DNA from: Betaproteobacteria bacterium
GTDB lineage: Bacteria; Pseudomonadota; Gammaproteobacteria; Burkholderiales; Burkholderiaceae_C
Length of the DNA stretch: 14,178 nucleotides
Direction of reading: 5' to 3'
NCBI GenBank assembly: GCA_009925955.1
Contig: RFPX01000015.1
Coordinates: 1 to 14,178, forward strand
A program made the position numbers and the translations under genes. The number at the start of each line of letters is the position of its first letter. The first letter of the stretch is position 1. Shown here in pieces: positions 1 to 6,719 of this stretch. The notes below the pieces were generated by a model that saw only the letters and a list, made by a program, of their open reading frames with translations, did no database searches and was not told the origin of the DNA.

Positions 1-1
1 C

Positions 2-457
2 GCCCTGATCCAGGAGATCCGGGAGTGGTTTGATGGCCCCTTGGCGCTGTCGGGCAGCATGGCCACGGGTGGTGCAGTCCTGGCCGCACAGGCCATGGGT
101 GCCGACTTTGCCTACATCGGCTCGGCCTTCATTGCCACCGATGAGGCGCGGGCTTCAGCGGAGTACAAGCAGTGCATCGTGGACAGCAACAGCGATGACA
201 TCGTGTACTCCAACCTGTTCACCGGGGTGCATGGCAACTACCTGAAGTCCTCGGTTCGCAGCGCAGGCCTGGACCCCGAAAACTTGCCGGAGAGCGACCC
301 CACCAAAATGAATTTTGGTGGTGACGCCAAGAAAGCGTGGAAGGACATCTGGGGTTGTGGCCAGGGGATCGGTGCGGTCAAGGCCGTGGTTCCCACCCAC
401 ACCTTGGTGGAGCGCTTGGCCCAGGAATACGCGGCCGCCCGCGCGAGACTGGCCTAG
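2..457 (+). CDS. Nitronate monooxygenase family protein, C-terminal part (5' end outside window)
   Basis: The reading frame is already open at base 2 and ends at TAG 455-457, so about 151 C-terminal residues are visible. Near its start it has an LSGSMATGGAVLAAQAMGADFAYIGSAF stretch (written here only as the family hallmark), the glycine-rich phosphate-binding part of an FMN TIM barrel. A GVHGNYLKSSV segment and a C-terminal GQGIGAV follow. This pattern is typical of class I nitronate monooxygenases (formerly 2-nitropropane dioxygenases), which use FMN and O2 to oxidise alkyl nitronates to carbonyl compounds and nitrite. Family members usually have roughly 320-380 residues, so more than half the protein lies upstream. 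The substrate cannot be told from the sequence. The gene converges with the small minus-strand gene at 512-856. An internal ATG-like start inside the visible part is not credible because homology-like sequence continues upstream to the window edge. Confidence 0.85.
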   Translation, partial: ALIQEIREWFDGPLALSGSMATGGAVLAAQAMGADFAYIGSAFIATDEARASAEYKQCIVDSNSDDIVYSNLFTGVHGNYLKSSVRSAGLDPENLPESDPTKMNFGGDAKKAWKDIWGCGQGIGAVKAVVPTHTLVERLAQEYAAARARLA

Positions 458-468
458 GCTGGTTCGTG

Positions 469-483
469 CACCGGCGGCCGGTG
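469..483. terminator. Hairpin between convergent genes, possible bidirectional terminator
   Basis: CACCGG (469-474), loop CGG, CCGGTG (478-483) form a perfect 6-bp G+C-rich stem in the 54-bp gap between the nitronate monooxygenase stop (457) and the stop of the minus-strand gene (512). The position suits a terminator for both genes. Neither side has a U-tract, so it is not a canonical Rho-independent terminator. Confidence 0.3.
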
Positions 484-511
484 GGCGCCCATCTGCGCCG
501 GCCTGTGCTGA

Positions 512-856
512 TCAGGGCGCATCTTCCATCGAGCAGTCGCAGCCTTGGCCCGCCGCGATCCAACGGCGCGCTGCACGGTTCAGGCGATCTGCCCACCACC
601 GTTTCCAGGCGGGGGCTTCGGGCGGCAGTGCGGCGGGGTCTGTGGCGGCCAGCACGCCGCAGCGGTAGGTGCGTGACTGGGCGTGCCACTGGAGCCACTG
701 GCACGGGCCACGGCGGCGCAGGGTCAGCACCGCACCCCCCATGGGGCAGGGCTCGGCCAGGCAGCACACGCCGCAACCGTTGCACGGCGCACCCTCCCGG
801 GGTTTGGGCGGTGCAGCCGGATGGATCTTGAGGGTGACCAGTCTCTTCGTGACCAT
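512..856 (-). CDS. Small cysteine-rich CxxCxxCC-type protein of unknown function
   Basis: 114 residues, start ATG at 854-856 and stop at 512-514, both read on the minus strand. The frame stays open upstream to 982, but the extra residues look like translated intergenic DNA, so the ATG giving MVTKRLVTLK is preferred; no clear Shine-Dalgarno sequence decides this. The key motif is CNGCGVCC (Cys25, 28, 31, 32), followed by Cys37, Cys52, Cys66 and a C-terminal CDC (Cys106, 108), nine cysteines in all. The spacing recalls the YkgJ/CxxCxxCC family of proposed zinc- or iron-cluster-binding proteins, whose members are often of this size. The C-terminal third is basic and Trp-rich. No signal peptide or membrane segment is visible, so it is probably cytosolic. 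It is transcribed divergently from sucA. The reaction or partner is unknown, and metal binding is an inference from the cysteine pattern. Confidence 0.75.
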   Translation of the reverse strand: MVTKRLVTLKIHPAAPPKPREGAPCNGCGVCCLAEPCPMGGAVLTLRRRGPCQWLQWHAQSRTYRCGVLAATDPAALPPEAPAWKRWWADRLNRAARRWIAAGQGCDCSMEDAP

Positions 857-924
857 GGGGTAATGGACAAACGGTCCGGCCGCATTCTCGCCGGGCGCGG
901 CCCTGTCAGGATTCGCTGGGGATC

Positions 925-943
925 CGGTGATACAGTCTCGCTG
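925..943 (+). promoter_or_regulatory. Tentative extended -10 promoter for the sucA operon
   Basis: TGATACAGT at 928-936 resembles an extended -10 element (TGn followed by TACAGT, 4 of 6 matches to TATAAT). No good -35 hexamer stands at 16-18 bp; TGTCAG at 904-909 is too far away at 21 bp. If used, transcription would begin near 943 and give a leader of about 145 nt before the sucA ATG, long enough to hold all the secondary structure described at 985-1087. The call rests on a weak motif match only. Confidence 0.22.
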
Positions 944-984
944 TGAAATAGAAGAGGTCCTTCCCGTCCCCTTGCTCGTCATTC

Positions 985-1087
985 AGATGGCAAGGCGGGT
1001 CGCAATCCGCCAACCGGTAGAGCCGGGTCGCGGAAGGTTGTGCAACCCATCGGAGTCCTGGAAACCGGGACGAAAGGTGAGCGAGAC
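985..1087 (+). ncRNA. Structured 5' leader of sucA, probable 'sucA RNA' cis-regulatory motif
   Basis: A conserved RNA, the sucA RNA motif, has been described in Burkholderiales, always in the presumed 5' UTR of sucA and with structure reaching the Shine-Dalgarno region. This leader sits in exactly that place and is rich in inverted repeats. GGCGG 994-998 pairs with CCGCC 1007-1011. CCGG 1014-1017 and CCGG 1022-1025 flank a 4-nt loop. GGTTGTGCAACC 1036-1047 is a near-perfect palindrome. GTCCTGG 1055-1061, loop AAA, CCGGGAC 1065-1071 gives a 7-bp stem with one G-U pair that ends one base before the purine run leading into AAAGGTGAG. In addition, CTTGCTC 971-977 could pair with GAGCGAG 1079-1085 and cover the ribosome binding site. 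Seen: the stems and position. Known: the motif's existence and gene association. Inferred: that this is a member, and its exact boundaries. Whether the motif senses a ligand is not established. Confidence 0.6.
1075..1081 (+). promoter_or_regulatory. Ribosome binding site that fixes the sucA start
   Basis: AGGTGAG lies 6 nt before ATG 1088-1090. The frame is open further upstream, to a TTG at 1040, but only ATG 1088 has a good Shine-Dalgarno sequence, and the residues upstream of it do not look like a protein. A second ATG follows immediately at 1091. Confidence 0.8.
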
Positions 1088-3946
1088 ATGATGCAGCAAT
1101 ACAGGTCCAATTCGTACCTGTTCGGGGGCAACGCGCCCTACGTGGAGGAGCTCTACGAGAGCTACCTCGACAACCCAGGTTCGGTTCCCGAGAAGTGGCG
1201 CGCCTACTTTGACGCCCTTCAACATGTGCCCGCCACCGATGGTTCGCAGCGCTCTGACGTGGCGCATGCGCCGGTGGTGGAGTCGTTTGCACAGCGCGCC
1301 AAGGCCAATGCCTTTGCCCTGAAGGCCAGCGAGGCCGACCTCGCCGTGGCCCGCAAGCAGGTGCACGTGCAGTCGCTGATCGCCGCGTACCGGTTCTTGG
1401 GCTCTCGCTGGGCCGATCTCGACCCCCTCAAGCGTACCGAGCGACCCAAGATTCCGGAGCTGGAGCCCAGCTTCTACGACCTGTCCGAAGCGGACATGGA
1501 CATCACCTTCTCGGCCGCCAACACGTATTTCGGCAAGGGCGAGGAAATGACCCTGCGCGACATCGTGCAGGCCCTGCGGGAAACCTACTGCGGCACCATC
1601 GGGGCCGAGTTCATGCACTGCACGGACCCCGCTGAAAAGCGCTGGTGGCAAGAGCGTCTGGAGAAGGTGCGCAGCAAGCCGGGCTTCGACAGCGAAAAGA
1701 AGAAACACATCCTGGACCGCCTGACCGCAGCCGAGGGTTTGGAGCGTTACCTGCACACCAAGTACGTGGGCCAGAAGCGCTTCTCCCTGGAGGGCGGCGA
1801 GAGCTTCATCGCGTCGATGGATGAGCTGGTCCAGCGTGCCGGTGAGAAGGGTGTGCAGGAAATCGTGATCGGCATGGCGCACCGCGGGCGTCTGAATGTG
1901 CTGGTCAACACCCTGGGCAAGATGCCCAAGGACCTGTTCGCCGAGTTTGAGCACACCGCACCGGAAAACCTTCCCGCCGGTGATGTGAAGTACCACCAGG
2001 GCTTCTCGTCGGACATTTCCACGGCCGGTGGCCCCGTGCACCTGTCCCTGGCCTTCAACCCCTCGCACCTGGAAATCGTGAACCCGGTGGTGGAAGGGTC
2101 GGTGCGGGCCCGCATGGAGCGGCGCGGCGACAAGCACGGCGACCAGGTGCTGCCGGTCTTGGTGCACGGTGACGCCGCGTTTGCCGGCCAGGGCGTGGTG
2201 ATGGAGACCCTGGCCCTGGCACAGACCCGGTACTACAGCACGGGCGGTACCGTACACATCGTCATCAACAACCAGATCGGTTTCACCACCAGCGACCCGC
2301 GCGACAGCCGCTCCACGCTGTATTGCTCGGACGTGGTGAAGATGATCGAAGCCCCGGTGTTGCACGTCAACGGCGACGACCCCGAAGCCGTGGTGTGGTG
2401 CACGCAGCTGGCCATGGACTACCGCCAGCAGTTCAAGAAGGACGTGGTGGTGGACATCATCTGCTTCCGCAAGCTGGGCCACAACGAGCAGGACACGCCC
2501 TCGCTCACCCAGCCGCTGATGTACAAGGTGATCGCACAACACCCGGGAACGCGCAAGCTCTACGGTGAAAAGCTGGTGGCGCAAAACGTTCTGCCCGCCG
2601 ACGGTCCCGATGCGATGGTGAAGAACCTGCGCTCGGCCTTCGACGAAGGGCGCCACACCTCGGACCCCGTGCTCACGAACTTCAAGAGCAAGTACTCGGT
2701 GGACTGGGCGCCGTTCCTGGGCAAGAAGTGGACCGATGCAGCCGATACCGCACTGCCGCTGGCCGAAATCAAGCGGCTGGCCGAGCGCATCACCACGATT
2801 CCGCAGGGCTTCACGCCGCATCCGCTGGTCCAAAAAGTGATCGCCGACCGCGCAGCCATGGGCCGCGGCGAAATCAACATGGACTGGGGCATGGGTGAGC
2901 ACCTGGCCTACGCTTCGCTGGTGGCCAGTGGCTACGCGGTGCGCCTGAGCGGCGAGGACTGCGGCCGGGGCACCTTTGTCCACCGTCACGCGGTGCTGCA
3001 CGACCAGAACCGTGAGAAGTGGGATGTGGGCACCTATATCCCCTTGCAAAACGTAGCCGAGGGACAGGCGCCCTTCACCGTGATCGACTCGATCCTTTCG
3101 GAAGAGGCGGTCTTGGGCTTCGAGTACGGCTACGCCGCAGCCGAGCCCAACACCCTGACGATCTGGGAAGCGCAGTTCGGAGACTTCGCCAACGGTGCGC
3201 AGGTCGTGATCGACCAGTTCATCGCCTCCGGTGAGGTCAAGTGGGGCCGCGTCAATGGCCTCACCCTGATGCTGCCGCACGGCTACGAGGGTCAGGGCCC
3301 CGAGCACAGCAGCGCCCGGTTGGAGCGCTTCATGCAGCTGGCCGCCGACAACAACATGCAGATCTGCCAGCCCACGTCGGCCAGCCAGATCTTCCATTTG
3401 TTGCGTCGTCAGATGGTGCGTCAGTTCCGCAAGCCCTTGATCATCTTCACGCCCAAGAGCCTGCTGCGCAACAAGGATGCCACCTCGCCGATGAGCGAAT
3501 TCACCAAAGGTGAGTTCCGCACGGTGATTGGTCCTGACCGCGCCGAGGTAGAGGGCGACAAGGTCAAGCGCGTCATTGCCTGTTCGGGCAAGGTGGCTTA
3601 CGACCTGATCAAGCGGCGCGACGAGAAGAAGGCCTGGGATGTGGCCATCGTTCGAGTCGAGCAGCTCTACCCCTTCCCGCACAAGGCCTTCGCCACCGAG
3701 ATGAAGCGCTTCCCCAACGCCACCGAGGTGGTGTGGTGCCAGGATGAACCGCAGAACCAGGGTGCCTGGTTCTTCGTTCAACACTACATCCACGAAAACA
3801 TGCTCGACGGCCAGAAGTTGGGTTACGCCGGCCGCCCGGCCTCAGCTTCGCCGGCGGTGGGCTATGCGCATCTGCACCAGGAGCAGCAAAAGGCCCTTCT
3901 GGATCAGGCCTTCGGGAAGCTCAAGGGCTTCGTGCTGTCCAAGTGA
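1088..3946 (+). CDS. sucA: 2-oxoglutarate dehydrogenase E1 component
   Basis: 952 residues, matching the usual 930-960 of SucA/OdhA. This is the thiamine-diphosphate-dependent E1 subunit of the 2-oxoglutarate dehydrogenase complex. It decarboxylates 2-oxoglutarate and passes the succinyl group to lipoyl-E2 in the TCA cycle, in the cytosol. Visible landmarks are the N-terminal E2-binding segment typical of E1o (SYLFGGNAPYVEELYESY, about residues 9-26), GMAHRGR at 262-268, HQGFSSD, the LSLAFNPSHLE segment, and the ThDP/Mg region from GDAAFAGQG (361-369) to HVNGDD (426-431) with CFRKLGHNE after it. The transketolase-like pyrimidine domain carries GEDCGRGTF...HRHAV. No key residue is missing. sucB follows 17 bp downstream, with lpdA after it, so all three enzyme subunits are encoded together. 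Expression is probably controlled by the structured leader at 985-1087. An open antisense frame covers almost the whole gene but is a codon-bias artefact. Confidence 0.97.
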   Translation: MMQQYRSNSYLFGGNAPYVEELYESYLDNPGSVPEKWRAYFDALQHVPATDGSQRSDVAHAPVVESFAQRAKANAFALKASEADLAVARKQVHVQSLIAAYRFLGSRWADLDPLKRTERPKIPELEPSFYDLSEADMDITFSAANTYFGKGEEMTLRDIVQALRETYCGTIGAEFMHCTDPAEKRWWQERLEKVRSKPGFDSEKKKHILDRLTAAEGLERYLHTKYVGQKRFSLEGGESFIASMDELVQRAGEKGVQEIVIGMAHRGRLNVLVNTLGKMPKDLFAEFEHTAPENLPAGDVKYHQGFSSDISTAGGPVHLSLAFNPSHLEIVNPVVEGSVRARMERRGDKHGDQVLPVLVHGDAAFAGQGVVMETLALAQTRYYSTGGTVHIVINNQIGFTTSDPRDSRSTLYCSDVVKMIEAPVLHVNGDDPEAVVWCTQLAMDYRQQFKKDVVVDIICFRKLGHNEQDTPSLTQPLMYKVIAQHPGTRKLYGEKLVAQNVLPADGPDAMVKNLRSAFDEGRHTSDPVLTNFKSKYSVDWAPFLGKKWTDAADTALPLAEIKRLAERITTIPQGFTPHPLVQKVIADRAAMGRGEINMDWGMGEHLAYASLVASGYAVRLSGEDCGRGTFVHRHAVLHDQNREKWDVGTYIPLQNVAEGQAPFTVIDSILSEEAVLGFEYGYAAAEPNTLTIWEAQFGDFANGAQVVIDQFIASGEVKWGRVNGLTLMLPHGYEGQGPEHSSARLERFMQLAADNNMQICQPTSASQIFHLLRRQMVRQFRKPLIIFTPKSLLRNKDATSPMSEFTKGEFRTVIGPDRAEVEGDKVKRVIACSGKVAYDLIKRRDEKKAWDVAIVRVEQLYPFPHKAFATEMKRFPNATEVVWCQDEPQNQGAWFFVQHYIHENMLDGQKLGYAGRPASASPAVGYAHLHQEQQKALLDQAFGKLKGFVLSK

Positions 3947-3963
3947 ATTAAAGAAGAAACATC

Positions 3964-5235
3964 ATGGCAATCGTAGAAGTTAAGGTTCCGCAGCTCAGTG
4001 AATCCGTGGCTGAGGCCACCCTGTTGACCTGGAAGAAGAAGACAGGCGAGGCTGTGGCCGTGGATGAAATCCTCATTGAAGTCGAGACGGACAAGGTCGT
4101 CTTGGAGGTGCCCGCACCTGCGGCGGGTGTGCTCGGCGAGATCGTCGTTGCCGACGGCGGAACCGTTGTCAGCGATCAGCTGATCGCGCGCATCGACACG
4201 GCAGGCAAGGCAGCCGCGGCGCCCGCCGCAGCCGCAGCCCCCGCAGCACCTGCGGCAGCTGCTCCTGCAGCCGCTGCACCGGCGGCCGCCTCTGGTGGCA
4301 GCAAGGCCGGCGTGGCCATGCCGGCTGCAGCCAAGCTGATGGCCGATCACCAGCTGGCGGCGGGTTCCGTGGCCGGTACGGGCAAGGACGGCCGCGTCAC
4401 CAAGGGCGACGTTCTGTCGGCTGTGGCGTCTGGCACGGCGGCGGCCCCGGCCGCTTCGGTTCAGGCCCCCGTGCCCGCCGCGGTGGCCAAGCCGCTGCCT
4501 GCGGTGTCGGCCCCGTCGGCCATGAACCTGGGCGACCGCCCCGAGCAGCGTGTTCCCATGAGCCGTTTGCGGGCGCGCATTGCCGAGCGCCTGGTGCAGT
4601 CGCAGTCCACCAACGCCATCCTCACCACCTTCAACGAGGTGAACATGGCGCCGGTGATGGAGATGCGCAAGAAGTTCCAGGAGAAGTTTGAGAAGGAGCA
4701 CGGCGTCAAGCTCGGCTTCATGAGCTTCTTCGTCAAGGCTGCGGTGGCCGCCCTCAAGAAGTACCCCATCGTCAATGCCTCGGTGGACGGCAACGACATC
4801 GTGTACCACGGCTACTTTGACATTGGCATTGCCGTGGGCTCGCCCCGTGGCCTGGTGGTGCCGGTGCTGCGAAACGTCGACCAGATGAGCTTTGCCGACA
4901 TCGAAAAGAAGATTGCCGAGTTTGGCGTCAAGGCGCGTGACGGCAAGCTGGGCATCGAAGAGCTCACCGGAGGCACGTTCTCGATCAGCAACGGCGGCAC
5001 CTTTGGCTCCATGCTGTCTACACCCATCATCAACCCGCCGCAGTCGGCCATCCTTGGGGTACATGCCACCAAGGACCGTGCCGTCGTCGAGAACGGTCAG
5101 GTGGTGGTGCGCCCGATGAACTACTTGGCGCTGTCCTACGACCATCGCATCATCGATGGCCGTGAAGCGGTGCTCAGCCTCGTGGCCATGAAGGAAGCGC
5201 TGGAAGACCCGGCTCGCCTGCTGTTCGACATCTGA
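3964..5235 (+). CDS. sucB: 2-oxoglutarate dehydrogenase E2 component (dihydrolipoamide succinyltransferase)
   Basis: 423 residues, normal for SucB/OdhB. It forms the core of the 2-oxoglutarate dehydrogenase complex and transfers the succinyl group from lipoamide to CoA. Domains in order: one lipoyl domain (about 2-77) with the lipoylated lysine in ETDKV (Lys44); an Ala/Pro-rich swinging linker (about 82-115); the peripheral subunit-binding domain that holds E1/E3 (about 118-152); a second Ala/Pro linker (about 154-185); and the catalytic acyltransferase domain (about 195-423). The catalytic motif is SYDHRIIDG, with His394 and Asp398. A purine-rich AAAGAAGAAA stretch just before the ATG serves as the ribosome binding site. 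It lies 17 bp after sucA and 46 bp before lpdA. The succinyl (rather than acetyl) assignment follows from the adjacent sucA and the single lipoyl domain. Confidence 0.97.
   Translation: MAIVEVKVPQLSESVAEATLLTWKKKTGEAVAVDEILIEVETDKVVLEVPAPAAGVLGEIVVADGGTVVSDQLIARIDTAGKAAAAPAAAAAPAAPAAAAPAAAAPAAASGGSKAGVAMPAAAKLMADHQLAAGSVAGTGKDGRVTKGDVLSAVASGTAAAPAASVQAPVPAAVAKPLPAVSAPSAMNLGDRPEQRVPMSRLRARIAERLVQSQSTNAILTTFNEVNMAPVMEMRKKFQEKFEKEHGVKLGFMSFFVKAAVAALKKYPIVNASVDGNDIVYHGYFDIGIAVGSPRGLVVPVLRNVDQMSFADIEKKIAEFGVKARDGKLGIEELTGGTFSISNGGTFGSMLSTPIINPPQSAILGVHATKDRAVVENGQVVVRPMNYLALSYDHRIIDGREAVLSLVAMKEALEDPARLLFDI
4204..4295 (+). repeat. Low-complexity Ala/Pro-coding linker in sucB
   Basis: This stretch of repeated GCN and CCN codons encodes about 30 residues of almost only Ala and Pro. 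Such flexible linkers are normal between the lipoyl and subunit-binding domains of E2 proteins and let the lipoyl arm swing between active sites. The codons vary (gca, gcc, gcg, gct), so it is low-complexity protein sequence rather than an exact DNA tandem repeat. Confidence 0.75.
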
Positions 5236-5269
5236 TCAGCGGCGCCCGCAGGTTCGCACAACGTTCCCC

Positions 5270-5277
5270 AGAAGGAG
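5270..5277 (+). promoter_or_regulatory. Strong ribosome binding site of lpdA
   Basis: AGAAGGAG is the best Shine-Dalgarno match in the operon and stands 4 nt before the ATG at 5282. It suggests independent, efficient translation initiation of the E3 subunit after the 46-bp gap following sucB. Confidence 0.7.
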
Positions 5278-5281
5278 TCCC

Positions 5282-6709
5282 ATGTCCAAGAGTTTCGACG
5301 TGATCGTCATCGGCGGCGGCCCTGGCGGCTACATCGCCGCCATCCGTGCCGCCCAGTTGGGCTTCAACGTCGCCTGCATCGACGAGTGGAAGAACGACAA
5401 AGGCGGTCCCGCGCCGGGCGGAACCTGCACCAACGTCGGCTGCATCCCCTCCAAGGCCCTGCTGCAGTCCAGCGAGCATTTCGAGCAGGCCGGACACCAC
5501 TTCGCCGAGCACGGCATTGGCCTGAAGGACCTGAGCATCGATGTGCCCAAGATGCTGGCCCGCAAGGACACCGTGATCAAGCAGAACAACGACGGCATCC
5601 TCTACCTGTTCAAGAAGAACAAGGTGAGCTTCTTCCACGGCAGGGGATCCTTTGTGAAGGCTGCCGAGGGTGTCTATGAGGTGCAAGTCTCCGGTGAGAA
5701 GACCGAAACCATTGCTGCAAAGCAGGTGATCCTGGCCACCGGATCCCAGGCTCGGGCCTTGCCCGGTGTGCCTTTCGATGAAGAGCTCATCTTGTCCAAC
5801 GACGGTGCTTTGCGCATCGGCGGTGTACCCAAGAAGCTGGGCCTGATTGGCTCAGGGGTGATCGGTCTGGAGATGGGCTCGGTATGGCGCCGTCTGGGGG
5901 CCGAGGTCACGATTCTCGAAGGCCTGCCCACCTTCTTGGGTGCGGTGGACGAGCAGATTGCCAAGGAGGCCCACAAAGCCTTTACGAAGCAAGGCCTGAA
6001 GATCGAACTGGGCGTGAAGGTGGGCGAGGTGAAGACCGGCAAGAAGGGTGTGAGCGTGGCCTACACCGATGCCAAGGGCGCTGAGCAGCGTCTGGAGGTC
6101 GACAAGCTCATCATCTCCATTGGCCGCGTGCCCAACACCACCGGCCTTAACGCCGAGGCAGTGGGGCTGCAGCTCGACGAGCGGGGCGCCATCGTGGTCG
6201 ACGACGAGTGCCGCACCAACCTTCCCGGTGTTTGGGCGGTGGGCGACGTGGTTCGAGGCCCCATGCTGGCCCACAAGGCCGAGGAGGAGGGCGTGGCGGT
6301 GGCCGAGCGCATCGCCGGTCAGCACGGCCATGTGAACTTCAACACCATTCCCTGGGTGATTTACACGAGCCCGGAGATCGCCTGGGTGGGCCAGACCGAG
6401 CAGCAGCTCAAGGCTGCTGGCCGCGCCTACAAGGCTGGCACCTTCCCCTTCATGGCCAACGGCCGTGCCAGGGCACTGGGGGACACCACCGGCATGGTCA
6501 AGTTCCTGGCCGATGCCACCAGCGACGAAATCCTGGGCGTGCACATCGTGGGTCCGTTCGCCTCGGAGTTGATTGCCGAAGCCGTGGTGGCCATGGAGTT
6601 CAGGGCCAGCGCAGAGGACATTGCACGGATTTGCCATGCACACCCATCCTTGAGCGAAGCCACCAAGGAAGCGGCCTTGGCCGTCGACAAGCGCACGCTG
6701 AACTTCTGA
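5282..6709 (+). CDS. lpdA: Dihydrolipoamide dehydrogenase (E3 component)
   Basis: 475 residues, normal for the family. This flavoprotein reoxidises dihydrolipoyl groups on E2 and passes electrons through FAD to NAD+. Landmarks: FAD-binding GGGPGG (11-16); the redox-active disulfide motif GGTCTNVGCIPSK with Cys49 and Cys54; a second FAD contact near ATGSQ (152-156); the NAD-binding Rossmann motif GSGVIGLEMG (190-199); the FAD-binding segment VWAVGDV (317-323); and the C-terminal dimer-interface motif HAHPSLSE with catalytic His454 and Glu459. It is third in the sucA-sucB-lpdA operon, so it most likely serves the 2-oxoglutarate dehydrogenase complex. Some bacteria also share E3 with pyruvate dehydrogenase or the glycine cleavage system, which cannot be decided here. 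Confidence 0.97.
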   Translation: MSKSFDVIVIGGGPGGYIAAIRAAQLGFNVACIDEWKNDKGGPAPGGTCTNVGCIPSKALLQSSEHFEQAGHHFAEHGIGLKDLSIDVPKMLARKDTVIKQNNDGILYLFKKNKVSFFHGRGSFVKAAEGVYEVQVSGEKTETIAAKQVILATGSQARALPGVPFDEELILSNDGALRIGGVPKKLGLIGSGVIGLEMGSVWRRLGAEVTILEGLPTFLGAVDEQIAKEAHKAFTKQGLKIELGVKVGEVKTGKKGVSVAYTDAKGAEQRLEVDKLIISIGRVPNTTGLNAEAVGLQLDERGAIVVDDECRTNLPGVWAVGDVVRGPMLAHKAEEEGVAVAERIAGQHGHVNFNTIPWVIYTSPEIAWVGQTEQQLKAAGRAYKAGTFPFMANGRARALGDTTGMVKFLADATSDEILGVHIVGPFASELIAEAVVAMEFRASAEDIARICHAHPSLSEATKEAALAVDKRTLNF

Positions 6710-6719
6710 TGGCGCCTTG

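Noticed and set aside
983..3793. A 936-codon open frame antisense to sucA
   Set aside because: Its length is impressive, but its phase mirrors the sucA codons, where G+C-rich third positions and lack of TTA/CTA/TCA-type codons keep the opposite strand open. Its translation is His/Val/Gly/Leu-rich with no recognisable domain, and sucA is unambiguous.
3904..5145. A 413-codon open frame antisense to sucB
   Set aside because: The same codon-bias effect; the Arg/Gly/Cys-rich segment is simply the complement of the Ala/Pro linker of SucB.
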